Assembly: GCF_932526225.1 (NCBI RefSeq)
Contig: NC_064044.1
Location: 9,164,801 to 9,228,800 of the forward strand
Reading direction: 5' to 3'
DNA from: Nematostella vectensis
Taxonomy: Eukaryota > Cnidaria > Anthozoa > Actiniaria > Edwardsiidae
DNA: 64,000 bases
Shown here: in pieces, positions 35,001 to 41,810 of the stretch
How the letters are laid out: the number at the start of each line of letters is the position of its first letter
Position numbering within the stretch: the stretch's first letter is position 1
The notes under the pieces: model-generated
The model's database searches: none
Told to the model about the DNA's origin: nothing
The model's input: the letters and a program-made list of their open reading frames with translations, nothing else
Position numbers and translations under genes: made by a program

Positions 35001-38000
35001 AAATTAAGCAGCAACTATCGGCGTACAGGGAATCGAGTGCCCCCCACCCCTAACCCCAATTTTCGGAAGAAAGCAGCGCCTCCTGCTATCAATTTCTAGA
35101 AATTTCTATATTTAACCCTAAACGCCTCAAGAATCAGGGATACTTCTATGTTATGAATGAGTGTAATTTGGACTTGAGCATGTGATATTACCAGTGGCTC
35201 AGCCCCTATATTACGAGCCCCTGATAAGTATGAGCCCCTGATAAGCATGAGCCCTTGATAAGTATGAGCCCCTGATAAGTATGAGCCCCTGATAAGTATG
35301 AGCCCCTAATAAGTATGAGCCCCTGATAAGTATGAGCCCCTGATAAGTATGAGCCCCTGATAAGTATGAGCCCCTGATAAGTATGAGCCCCTGATAAGTA
35401 TGGGCTCCTGATAAGTATGAGCCCCGGATAAGTATGAGCCCCTGAAAAGTATGAGCCCCTGATAAGTATGAGCCCCTGAAAAGTATGAGCCCCTGATAAG
35501 CATGAGCCCCTGATAAGTATGAGCCCCTGATAAGTATGAGCCCCTGATAAGTATGAGCCCCTGATAAGCATGAGCCCTTGATAAGTATGAGCCCCTGATA
35601 CGTACTGATCGTATCAGGGGCTGATATATGACTGAGTGTGGCTTGAACTTGCAGGATAGGATTTTCTCAGGGCAAGTTCAGCGTTATTGTGCATTTTGGA
35701 AATTCACTACAAGGTATTTATACAACAACAGCACTGTCCCTAAGCAAAAGGCCTGGCTAAAGTAGGAGACATATCAGCTTATATCTTTTATTCCTGCGAA
35801 CTTTTCGCGCGCTACACGTGTTTTGGCGGTAGCCTACATGATTTTCTGGTTGCCTTTTTTATAGTTCGATATCCTCCTCTGGCTCATGGTCAACGGAAGG
35901 ATGTACAGCGGTCTCATCTGACAATCACGTGACCACATGTAGCTGCAGCCATTTGACAAACTTTGCGATACTGATGCAAGTTACTCCAAAACCTCCCGTA
36001 TGTACTAAGGAGGGGGGGGGATCTATCACATGGAGGATTTCCCAATTCTGATGCAAGCTTCTCCAAAGCTTTCCCTATGAACTAAGTGGGCGTGGGCAGG
36101 GATAGCTATCACTTGAACTAAGGGGGCAGAGGTTCACAAACTTAACGTTGGAGATGCAAGATTAAGCTCCCCTGTGGGGGTACTATGGGAGGTTTAAGGG
36201 TGAGGAGAAGGGCTGCGTGTGCTAATCCCTAGAATTGTTCATGTTAAAACCACAAGGTCTTTGAGTATAAGCATGTAAGGGTCTATTCATTCTCTGATGA
36301 AGCATTCAGGTCACTTTAAGAATGCACTTGTGTATTTTGAATCAATTTCACCAGATATCGCCCACCGACTTGTTCGTCCTTGACCTGCTGGCGTATATCG
36401 GACTCAGTCTCTCTCTGCTCGGCACCACTCTCACCATCTTGGCTTATCTGCTGCTCACGTAAGGGTTAACACGTGGTTAACACAGGGTAACTGCAATAAA
36501 TAACTGATCTCTATATAACAAGGTGGTACAATGGGGCATATTCTAGTTTCTGAACTTAAAACTTTGAGCCGAAAAATCAGGACTACTAATTTGTTTGTGT
36601 ACAAGTTTGTTCTTTTTTTCAATGAACATCAACTAACGCTTACCAACAGGCTGAAATTCTACTATTTTGTAAAGGCTACAGACACTGTAGCAGTTTACAA
36701 GTACTGGCAAGTGAGATTGACCTACGATTTGCTGGTTTCAAGCTGTATTGTCATTTCAGAAGAAGGTTATAGGACATAATAGCAATCAAACTAAACTGAA
36801 CTTTCAAAGATTGTCATATATTTATTGTTTTATTTTGTAGCGATCGCACGTGCCAGCAGACACAGATTCGAGTGAACCCAGAAGCGATGCCCCAACATAA
36901 TCCTTTTATCCAAAGTTGTCATATATTTATTGTTATTCTGTAGTGACCGCACATGCCAGCAGACGCAGATTCCAGTAAACCTAGAAGCGAAGCCCCAACA
37001 TAATCCTTTTATCCAAAGTTGTCATATATTTATTGTTTTATTTTGTAGTGACCGCACATGCCAGCAGACGCAGATTCGAGTGAACCTCGTGTTCTCGCTG
37101 TGGGCGGCTCATCTCTTGTTCCTCACCGCGATTGACGCCACACGATACACAGTAAGTGACATGTAACGCAACCCCATATTCATATTCAACACCATTACAG
37201 TTAGCGTGACGGGTTAGTGTCACGCAATGCCTACAATTCTAGGCAGTTTGCCGACAGTGCCGTGTAACAAAAGTGTTAGCGTCACGCAACCACCACAGCG
37301 TCACGAAACCCTAAAATTGCCTGTGTTCAAGGCTGTGTGCGTGACGTTAGGTCACCAATGCATATTTTGCTGATGTCATATTTCTCAGGCAGAGCGCGTA
37401 ACGATTCCTTGTCACGCATACTCCTGATATGTTTTCCAGTGTAACGTTTGTCTCAGGTTGTATGTGGCACTAGCATGTCACGCGGATATTTTACTCATGC
37501 TATAATTCCCGTGCGGTATGCATGACGGTGTTACGCCACGCAATATCTATATTTCTCGTGTTTATTTATTTCGCAGATTGTTTGCGTGACAGCGGCAGCA
37601 ATGCTTCAGTTGTTCCTCATGGCCGCGTTATTCTGGATGTTGTTGGAGGGAATCCAACTCTATTTACAGCTCGTGCGCGTCTACAACGCCGACATGAACC
37701 TCAAACTGTGCTACCTATTCGCCTGGGGTGAGTGACGTCATGTGATTACATAGAAATGACGTCATTTGTTGGTAAGTGACGTCATATGGTAACATGCAAT
37801 CTATTCGCCTGGATGGAATTTGTGACGTCCTGTTTCCGCATAAAAATGACGACGTCATATAGGTAGGTTAGCTACGTCATATAAGTAGGTTTAAGTGACG
37901 TCATGCGGCCGCATGGGATGGAGTTGTATCACTAGTGTTAAAATATCACGTCACAATGTAGTAATGTCATCTCGTGATATGTTTAACGAAAAATGACGTA

Positions 38001-41000
38001 ATTTCCACAGGTATCCCGGTTCTCGTGGTTGGGATCTCACTTGCCGTTGTCGGTGGGAGCCCTCGAGGTATTCAGAGCTACACTCAATTAAAAGCGTAAG
38101 TGTCACGTGGTAAAAGAAACGGTGTGTGGTTTTATCAATGTCTTTATTGTCAAATGTACCCATTTGCTATCTTTTTTTGTTGGTATAGTTGCTGGATATC
38201 GTACAATCACCATGTCATCTGGACTGTTGTCGTGCCCGCAGCACTCGTTATTGTGGTAAGCATATACATGGGATACCTGTGGAACCGTGTCACCTGGACT
38301 GTTGTCGTGCCCGCAGCACTTGTTATTGTGGTAAGCATATACATGGGACACCTGTGGTACCGCGTCACCTGGACTGTTGTCGTACCCGCAGCACTTGTTA
38401 TTGTAGTAAGCATATACATGGGATACCTGTGGTACCGTGTTGTCTGAACTTTTATCGTAACAGCAGCACTTGTTATTGTGGTAAGCATATACATGGGACA
38501 CCTGTGGTACCGCGTCACCTGGACTGTTGTCGTACCCGCAGCACTTGTTATTGTGGTAAGCATATACATGGGATACCTGTGGTACCGTGTTGTCCATATC
38601 AAACATATTTCCCACGGATAGTGTCCTTCGTATGTATTGCCTTATATGGGCATAGATGCCCATATTTAGAAGAGCTGAAGTTTTCCCGCTCCCCGATCTC
38701 CAGAAAACATGTTGAAAAATACTGATTCCTGTCAATTTGAGACTCGCGGAAAAAATTTGAAGCAAAACTTGCTCGCTTGGTCAAATCGTCCTTAGACCCA
38801 GGCCTCCAAGAGATTGCCCGAGCGGGTTTTAAGGTCACCTGAATATTGATATGTGAACTTTTATCGTAACAGCAGCACTCGTTATTGTTGTAAGTTTCAT
38901 GTATACATGGGATGCCTGTGGTACCGTGGACTTTTGTCGTACCGGCAACACTCGTTATTCTGGGAAGTATACATACACATGGGGTACCTATGGTACCATG
39001 GCGCCTTTTGTGTACCCGCAGCGCTATTTATTGTGGTGAGTATACTGTATACATGATAAACATGGATGCCTGTGGTACCATGGACTTTTGTCCTACCGGC
39101 AACACCCGTTATTGTGGTAAGCTTAATTCTACACGGGATGCCTGTGGTACTGTAATCGTTATTGCAGTAAGTATTGTCAACGTTTAGATGCTTTCTTTTA
39201 TTTCTCTTTCAGATCAACAGCATTACAGTTCTATTGTGAAGATCTCTCGATCTCTCCTGTCTCAAATCTATATCAAAGCATTGTCTCATTTTGGCTCTGC
39301 CTTATTTTTCAGATCAACAGCAGCATATTCTTTCGCGTCCTAAAGGAGTTATCCAACATAAGCAAGAGACAGAAAAGAGCGCAGGATAGCTACTCCATAG
39401 TGTAAGTCAGCTTAATCATCATCTTTTTTCTCCGTATGGGGCAGTGGACAGTTAACTTTAACTTTTCTCGCCATTTGGTCTGTTTTAAATACGGCATTCT
39501 GATTGGTCGACCTAGTAAGGCAATCTATCAAATGGCATATGGCTAGACGGCTTGGAAGTGTACAAATAGGCCAAATAGACATGCTAGTGTGATTCTGTAT
39601 TCTGATTGGTTGATGTAGTAGTAGGCTATAAGACATAATATCGTTCCAGTAGTGACGGATTTTAAAGCCATCATTGACAAATGGCTAGACGACACGGCGT
39701 TTGTGGCTTTACAAATAGAACCAAATAGACTTACTAGTGTGAGTCTACTTTTCCCTCTCATGGGATGTAATCTTCTTATAGCAGACGCACTTGGCGTCAC
39801 GCACGCCTTCCCGCGGGTGCTAGACTACATAGGCTGTTGTCTAAGAGAGCCAAAATGTGAATTTCCCATGATTCCAGGCGTAACCTGAAGGCGTGCCTTG
39901 TGCTCTTCCCCGTCCTGGGGATCACGTGGTCTATTGGATTCATCAACATGCTGGATGCAGGCGTGGTTACCATGTACCTGTTTACAATACTCAACTCTGT
40001 GCAGGTAATAAGTGAGGTTTACTGACTGACTGAGAAGTGAGATTGACCTACGATTTGTTGGTTTCAAGCTGCTTTGTCACCACATTACTTCCGAAGGTCG
40101 GACGGAAACCCCAACCGACAAGAGACAAAAGAATCTATTAGAATCCGCACTATTAAACAGGCCATCCGCTCTAAATTGTCGATCAAATCCTCTAAGAAAC
40201 TTCCAATAGACACACTGGCTTCTACAATTTTGAAATATTTTTCGCGTTTTACGTTAAAAATAATCTGAGATCGTTACGTAATCGACCGGAAGTGAACTGG
40301 TAACAAATGCGACTTTAATCGACAAACAAATGGAAGAATGATGGAATACAAAAATCACGCAGCGTACCCAAAAGTGTGTAGGGGAGAGGTGGGAACTGGA
40401 ATCTCCCAAATAAAAGGGTCCAAGACAGTGCACTAAAAATGTGTGTGGGTATGTGGGTGGGTGGAGGGTGGGGGGGGGGGGGGGGGGGGGGGGGTTAGTG
40501 CTAGATCTTTAGAGTAGCGCAAAAAAGGGGGAGTGCGTCAAAATAGCATTGAATTAATTGATTGGTAGTGCATCGACTTACTCGATGAATTGATTGATTA
40601 ATTGGATGACTGTATGGTTGGTTGGCGAGCTTTGATGAAATGAATGCCTAATTGACTGATTTAATTGACTGACTTATTGGCGTACTTCTGTTTCTTTTTC
40701 TAGGGACTGCTAATCTTCATTATGCATTCTGCTTTGAATCGTGAGGTAACATCCCTGTGCGCTTGTATTTAATCAATGCATTTTTATTAGTTGATTTAAC
40801 AAATTTAATTACAGATCAGAGCGGCATTAAGACGGAGGCTCTGCCACAAAAGCCAGGTTGAAGATTTCAGCTCCTCGCACGGAGACAAAAAGATTCAAGG
40901 GCCAAGTTCGATGACCGCACCATCGAAGACTAAAGGCGTAGAACTACAGCTTGAAGACGTCGACGACCATGGAGACTTACCTGGCATAATAACTGACTAT

Positions 41001-41003
41001 TGA
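20059..41003 (+). CDS. Gene B: C-type-lectin adhesion GPCR paralogue (19 exons, frameshifted stalk)
   Basis: Tandem paralogue of gene A. Exons: 20059-20104, 30378-30785, 31355-32002, 32359-32418, 32493-32673, 33486-33605, 34363-34432, 34565-34661, 35655-35713, 35865-35979, 36355-36458, 37049-37151, 37577-37727, 38011-38095, 38189-38255, 39313-39401, 39878-40004, 40704-40745, 40815-41003. Exon 1 gives '[15 protein letters not shown]', a signal peptide completed by exon 2. Lectin domain, stalk, GAIN, GPS ('[18 protein letters not shown]'), 7TM and tail follow. All junctions are GT-AG with phases as in gene A. The coding total of 2761 bases is one too many: exon 3 enters in one frame and must leave in another. 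This could be a sequencing error in a homopolymer, a polymorphic null allele, or a real break; the rest looks under constraint. Intron 1 is 10.3 kb and holds two mobile elements. Confidence 0.85.
20105..21375. other. AT-rich part of gene B intron 1, no gene seen
   Basis: No exon, repeat array or recognisable element was found. It contains scattered A/T runs and no long open frame. Confidence 0.5.
21376..21729. repeat. 38-bp minisatellite
   Basis: About nine copies of a 38-base unit containing 'gcgtcatcctaactctgatc' and 'gaaatgcaagccca'. Part of the same unit is found in the foldback arms at about 23190-23215 and 23995-24015, so the array probably grew from the end of the adjacent mobile element. 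Confidence 0.9.
21833..22992 (+). pseudogene. Decayed mobile-element coding region with C-terminal Cys-rich motif
   Basis: Successive frames shift at least three times: around 21835-22100 ('[11 protein letters not shown]'), 22071-22418 ('HHKCSTKFR'), 22361-22564, and 22663-22992. The last ends with '[20 protein letters not shown]', a dense Cys motif like those ending uncharacterised proteins repeated in marine invertebrate genomes. I cannot name the superfamily. It is flanked by the 38-bp array and a foldback, so it is probably a dead transposon gene. Confidence 0.55.
23013..24182. mobile_element. Foldback element with 0.2-kb inverted arms
   Basis: The left arm (23013-23229) and right arm (23982-24182) are inverted copies, sharing 'cacaggtaccccaagc', 'tacgaaataaaatcgtaaaa' and 'gtctgggtgaagtttgaagc'. 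The 0.75-kb centre (23230-23981) has its own ends 'ggggccggttcc' and 'ggaaccggcccc' and is rich in 'gggttaa' and 'taaccc' strings. It follows directly on the decayed coding region and may be its terminal structure. Confidence 0.8.
23230..23981. mobile_element. Central palindromic segment, ends GGGGCCGGTTCC
   Basis: Perfect 12-base terminal inverted repeats, followed by partly paired inner sequence ('taacccgg', 'cgtttcgggaacgg'). It may be a MITE nested in the foldback or simply its loop; no separate target duplication is visible. Confidence 0.5.
24845..24982. repeat. Older hairpin-forming repeat, left part
   Basis: Contains a self-complementary hairpin: 'gcctctgtgaaacagag' with 'tctgtttcacagaggc', and inside it 'gcgctgacgtttcgagc' with 'gctcgaaacgtcagcgc'. 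The segment 'ggtatgaatcaacacaagg' at its start pairs with 29941-29973 on the far side of the Ngaro-type element, so the older repeat was split by that insertion. The minus strand reads 'ccgatgaagggctaacgctc' then 'gaaacgtc', resembling a hammerhead-type core with one change. Confidence 0.6.
24983..25250 (+). repeat. Split direct repeat A1 of the Ngaro-type element
   Basis: 268 bases, starting 'ccaaaattaccgtcaccac' and ending 'gaaacatttg', copied at 29239-29506. It carries the promoter and ends four bases before the gag ATG. Confidence 0.92.
25155..25185 (+). promoter_or_regulatory. Probable promoter of the retroelement
   Basis: An 'attgg' (inverted CCAAT) at about 25158 is followed by a TATA box 'tatataaa' at 25173-25180, about 75 bases before the ATG. 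The same pair occurs in A2 (TATA at 29429-29436). Confidence 0.6.
25254..26318 (+). CDS. Gag-like protein of the Ngaro-type element
   Basis: 354 residues from ATG 25254. Residues about 15-45 resemble a SAP DNA-binding motif ('[19 protein letters not shown]'), followed by a Pro/Ser-rich linker, a central helical region, and a Cys/His-rich C terminus ('[14 protein letters not shown]', '[10 protein letters not shown]', '[13 protein letters not shown]') typical of zinc-finger nucleocapsid regions of DIRS/Ngaro elements. It probably binds element RNA and packages it. The frame of the next protein is already open over its 3' third. Confidence 0.82.
   Translation: MPKRSRLSGGDEFSRLSTEVLGLRLQALNLPSGGTRQQQIDRLRQATRGGEEASPSATSDKRGRQAPTSHPTDPTGFSEAQLSVIRKTVSDALASWRPPQQDTPSPPVVASEATPGSASPLGLDRPLDEALEGKITRGEYIDLALLLPDNLAHAGPEFQLGFAENSESVRLLRNKRQSIDSFYKWVIAYTRYALTIVTAFPRRAREMIQYQAIISSAAAKYRGFAWLTYDENFRRYAAQDRSIPWDRVNLELWTVTFAGLAKPHCASCSSPCHRSEDCPSGQHRLATHRSPRIPRNNVCFDFNRVTGCSRQACIYPHVCQKCADSHPAHQCRAGISAGQRQGNRSQAPGRPAAQ
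26398..27915 (+). CDS. Reverse transcriptase and RNase H of the Ngaro-type element
   Basis: RT motifs in order: '[17 protein letters not shown]', '[18 protein letters not shown]', '[15 protein letters not shown]', catalytic 'IHILDDFF', then 'LEFMGIEL'. RNase H follows with '[15 protein letters not shown]', '[10 protein letters not shown]', '[12 protein letters not shown]' and '[12 protein letters not shown]', keeping the acidic residues. It copies element RNA into circular DNA. No ATG opens the frame at 26398 (the codon is GTG); the frame stays open upstream, overlapping gag, so expression by frameshift or reinitiation is likely. It ends with TAA at 27915 inside the next frame. Confidence 0.93.
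   Translation: MTSLLNSLRFGARIGFDGTQKSRVSPNLISARVHPEIISKNIEKEVNLGRMAGPFSAPPLPNFQCHPVGVVPKKHSADWRTIYHLSFPEGDSINDGIPKDPYSLQYVRVDDAISILTSLGKGAFMAKTDLKSAFRLIPIHPNDWNLLGVRWESRYYVDLYLPFGLRSAPFLFNQLSEALEWVLKHNYNVRNVIHILDDFFVAESSKLGCLESFTRLLKFFISVGAPVVASKTIGPSTTLEFMGIELDTLRMEARLPSDKLERLKASLRDFKRKRSARLIELQSLIGTLQFACRVVVPGRTFLQRIIDLTRRVNHRFHHVKLSHGFFQDLAIWQQFTENWNGKAFFLEEAIRTSPDMELYSDVSGSIGFGGYFSGRWFQGRWPPHLAISKKTGISIEWQELFPIVVACSLWRSEFSGKRIQFWCDNQSVVHIVNTGHSKAPKIMSLMRHLVGISMAHNFVVRCRFVPGHSNGISDALSRFQMARFRELAPAADQTPCVIPPSLMTL
27882..28895 (+). CDS. Tyrosine recombinase of the Ngaro-type element
   Basis: About 337 residues. The N-terminal core-binding part ('[17 protein letters not shown]') is followed by the catalytic domain with Arg in 'FGFLRCSEF', Lys in 'KASKTDPF', 'GHSFRIG' for H-x-x-R, Trp in 'GRWSSDCY' and the nucleophile Tyr in 'QLYVRT'. 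It integrates the circular DNA copy. The frame overlaps the RT frame by 34 bases and has no ATG before residue 44 ('MNRLF'), so a fusion or coupled translation with RT is suggested. Confidence 0.92.
   Translation: MCHPAFANDPLTREVKHYADKALAINTKRTYHAGEKQFIDFCLMNRLFDSHGDILPASESTLIYFVTFLARRVKHGTIRTYLAAVRNMHIENGFQDPIQGRLILNKVLRGILRVQGQHKTARQPVTPQLLKAIRPVLLSWLSAHDFHMIWAAFTLAFFGFLRCSEFTCPGVRNFDIVYNLSPVDINFHPNPLAPLYMKVAIKASKTDPFRQGTVLTIARSGCDLCAVSAMQEFVRICGYTTGPLFRFRSGKYLTRSLVSSILRDAARACGLPHSSLKGHSFRIGAASCAAAAGLPDWLIKVLGRWSSDCYQLYVRTPQNILLTAAPKMAIVQPVTLT
28941..29238 (+). repeat. Split direct repeat B1
   Basis: 298 bases from 'gcggttagtt' to 'gcgacattaa', abutting A2 with no gap. The sequence recurs as B2 at 29643-29940 with one visible difference (ttctgtctg versus ttttgtctg). 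Confidence 0.92.
29239..29506 (+). repeat. Split direct repeat A2
   Basis: 268 bases, apparently identical to A1, including the CCAAT/TATA pair. It is followed by a 136-base unique spacer before B2. Confidence 0.92.
29643..29940 (+). repeat. Split direct repeat B2, right end of the element
   Basis: 298 bases; the right end 'gcgacattaa' is followed by the older host repeat (29941-29973), which pairs with 24845-24880. Confidence 0.92.
30378..30785 (+). CDS. Gene B exon 2: C-type-lectin-like domain
   Basis: Aligns with gene A exon 2: '[19 protein letters not shown]', 'GGAQLFV', 'YHVGLVRN', 'VYWLDGTY', 'CGYLYF', 'RYICQKP'. Seven cysteines, one more than gene A ('GCDICK' region). No EPN/QPD/WND motif. 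Much more diverged from gene A than the 7TM exons are, consistent with relaxed or diversifying selection on the ligand-binding end. Confidence 0.88.
31355..32002 (+). CDS. Gene B exon 3: Ser/Thr/Pro stalk with frameshift
   Basis: Enters in phase 1 reading '[13 protein letters not shown]', then a Ser-Pro array, and meets TAA at 31869. The remaining 130 bases make sense only one base later, reading '[16 protein letters not shown]' up to the donor at 32003. The switch can be placed at the seven-A run 31841-31847: one A fewer joins both parts. The exon boundaries themselves are sound. Confidence 0.75.
31550..31795. repeat. Coding hexanucleotide array (CCATCA)n
   Basis: About 40 near-perfect copies of CCATCA with a short CCAGCA interruption at 31732-31758. 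In the gene B frame it encodes alternating Ser-Pro; in the other two frames it gives poly-His and repeated Ile-Thr. Hexamer length changes keep the frame. Confidence 0.93.
32100..32250. mobile_element. MITE, ends CAGGCCCGTACC / GGTACGGGCCTG
   Basis: 151 bases with perfect 12-base terminal inverted repeats. It shares 'cggaaagtcca' and 'acgtgctatt' with the 330-bp copy at 57388-57717. Located in gene B intron 3. Confidence 0.85.
32359..35713 (+). CDS. Gene B exons 4-9: GAIN region
   Basis: 32359-32418, 32493-32673, 33486-33605, 34363-34432, 34565-34661 and 35655-35713. Exons 5, 6, 8 and 9 have the same lengths as in gene A; exon 4 is two codons longer and exon 7 one codon shorter. Conserved strings include '[12 protein letters not shown]', 'TLMNASR', 'INELTIQAN', '[16 protein letters not shown]'. 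Confidence 0.87.
33690..33730. repeat. Partial copy of the exon 6 end and donor
   Basis: 'accctggcagaacatggac' followed by 'tacggttag' repeats the last 25 bases of exon 6 and a weak donor about 112 bases downstream. Further diverged echoes run to about 33980. Confidence 0.65.
34138..34341. mobile_element. MITE with poly-C core, ends GTGGCGGAT / ATCCGCCCA
   Basis: Imperfect inverted ends enclose about 200 bases with an 18-20 base C run at 34281-34300. The right end lies 21 bases before the exon 7 acceptor of gene B. Confidence 0.65.
35213..35606. repeat. 17-bp minisatellite with GATA-type motif
   Basis: About 23 copies of 'cccctgataagtatgag'. Each unit contains TGATAAG, a WGATAR match. The period leaves all frames of one strand open, which creates artefact frames. 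It fills gene B intron 8, the position of the CACTG element in gene A. Confidence 0.92.
35865..35979 (+). CDS. Gene B exon 10: GPS autocleavage motif
   Basis: '[11 protein letters not shown]' followed by '[18 protein letters not shown]'. All GPS residues are present, including HL/T. Length and phase equal those of gene A. Confidence 0.92.
35965..36125. repeat. Copies of the GPS exon edge in gene B
   Basis: 'ctgatgcaagttactccaaa' at 35971 is repeated in weaker form as 'ctgatgcaagcttctccaaa' near 36049, each followed by 'ctaag..gg' sequence. Homologous to the longer array at 11774. Confidence 0.65.
36355..40745 (+). CDS. Gene B exons 11-18: seven-transmembrane core
   Basis: 36355-36458, 37049-37151, 37577-37727, 38011-38095, 38189-38255, 39313-39401, 39878-40004 and 40704-40745, each the same length as in gene A. 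The TM3 exon protein differs at only a couple of residues ('IVCV', 'CYLFAWG'). TM6 reads '[17 protein letters not shown]'. Conservation here is much stronger than in the lectin and stalk exons. Confidence 0.92.
36838..37048. repeat. Two tandem decoy copies of the TM2 exon acceptor
   Basis: 'ttgtag' followed by 'tgaccgcacatgccagcag' or close variant occurs at about 36840, 36943 and 37048. Only the last continues into the TM2 coding sequence; the first two run into 'agaagcga..ccccaacata' and are not open exons. Confidence 0.85.
37728..37910. promoter_or_regulatory. CRE-rich start of gene B intron 13
   Basis: At least four perfect TGACGTCA palindromes follow the TM3 exon, plus a decayed copy of the exon end near 37795. 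Corresponds to the 12-site cluster in gene A. Confidence 0.4.
38207..38596. repeat. 75-bp array copied from the TM5 exon end and donor
   Basis: Units start with the TM5 exon's last 45 or so bases and continue through 'gtaagcatatacatggga'. Donors lie at 38256, 38331, 38406, 38481 and 38556, exactly 75 bases apart. Because 75 is a multiple of three, the exon frame reads on through the second and third units, each encoding '[15 protein letters not shown]', to a TGA at 38447. Confidence 0.92.
38850..39180. repeat. Diverged TM5-edge copies
   Basis: Four further units with 'cttttgtc.taccggcaacac' and 'gggatgcctgtggtacc' of unequal spacing, probably older members of the 75-bp array. Confidence 0.7.
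39207..39312. repeat. Decoy copy of the exon 16 acceptor
   Basis: 'tctctttcagatcaacagc' at about 39207-39225 repeats the acceptor and first nine bases of exon 16 (39313), then meets an in-frame TGA. Confidence 0.7.
40066..40316. mobile_element. Second copy of the AAAGCCGC-type inverted-repeat transposon
   Basis: 251 bases related to 5151-5623: 'gacaaaagaatctattagaa', 'gccatccgctctaaat', 'atttttcgcgttttac' and the end 'atcgaccggaagt'. It lacks the middle about 200 bases of the other copy. Confidence 0.78.
40471..40493. repeat. Poly-G tract
   Basis: More than 20 consecutive G in gene B intron 17, after a G-rich lead-in. Confidence 0.9.
40815..41003 (+). CDS. Gene B exon 19: cytoplasmic tail
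   Basis: 62 codons and TGA, starting '[20 protein letters not shown]' and keeping '[15 protein letters not shown]'. One codon longer than gene A. Confidence 0.88.
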   Translation: MRAALRRRLCHKSQVEDFSSSHGDKKIQGPSSMTAPSKTKGVELQLEDVDDHGDLPGIITDY

Positions 41004-41071
41004 AGTATATCAAACTATTGGGACACTATATAATAATGAATTTGTACAATACACCAAAAACATAATGAATT

Positions 41072-41074
<3 letters not shown>

Positions 41075-41107
<33 letters not shown>

Positions 41108-41395
41108 CAACAAATCTGTAAATCTACATGCATTTCTGCGATACGTTTTGTGTTGGACTTGTTATCAGTGATAACCTGGCTTTCTTCTATAAAGCGGCCG
41201 TTTCACCCATACACCTTCTAATAACTTCTAATAAGCGACCACGCACGACCACTGACACGATTTCTAGTACTCTCCCTCTCCCTCTCCCTCTCCCTCTCCC
41301 TCTCCCTCTCCCTCTCCCTCTCCCTCTCCCTCTCCCTCTCCCTCTCCCTCTCCCTCTCCCTCTCCCTCTCCCTCTCCCTCCCCTCCCCTCCCCTG
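41075..41395. repeat. (AT)n and (CCCTCT)n microsatellites
   Basis: 41075-41103 is an AT dinucleotide run downstream of gene B. 41267-41395 holds about 20 copies of CCCTCT; its minus strand encodes a Gly-Arg artefact. Confidence 0.93.
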
Positions 41396-41429
41396 TGTAT
41401 TTGAAAATGGTATACTTATGATACTCGCG

Positions 41430-41624
41430 CAAAGACCGGACGTGGCGAGGCAGCACGAAATAAGAGGCGTGTGTCCTGCCTAGGGCTCTTGCTGGGCGCT
41501 TTTCTGTCCTTGTAAAGTGGATGACGAGTGCGTTGCCGACTGCAGCAAGCATACCTATGGTGTAGGCTGTTACTGTAATGGAGATCTTGGCGGTGTTCTC
41601 TAGCGGCATAAATACGTATGTCAT
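41430..41624 (-). pseudogene. Class A GPCR N-terminal/TM1 fragment
   Basis: Reads 'ENTAKISITVTAYTIGMLAA' then 'VGNALVIHF', matching rhodopsin-family TM1 with the N of 'GN.LVI'. The frame then leaves any receptor-like sequence and runs into the hexamer repeat. No donor is seen at the end of TM1. It may be a broken receptor or the first exon of an unrecognised one. Confidence 0.45.
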
Positions 41625-41810
41625 GTTCCTTAACCCCTCTTCTGCGTTTTGAGTTTTTTTTTGAGTTATTGTGACCGGGTGGTATTTTGGGTTATTTTAG
41701 ATTTTGCAAAGATTTTAAGTAAGCGATTTTTGGATTGCGATTATAATTGTTTTACGTATTTTACGGATTGTTTCTCAAACGTGATCCTAATTCTATCCGT
41801 ACACGTTTAG

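Noticed and set aside
35206-35571. 121-codon antisense frame
   Set aside because: Product of the 17-bp array, whose period leaves the strand open.
36531-36779. 82-codon frame in gene B intron 11
   Set aside because: No homology in the gene A intron, no recognisable motif.
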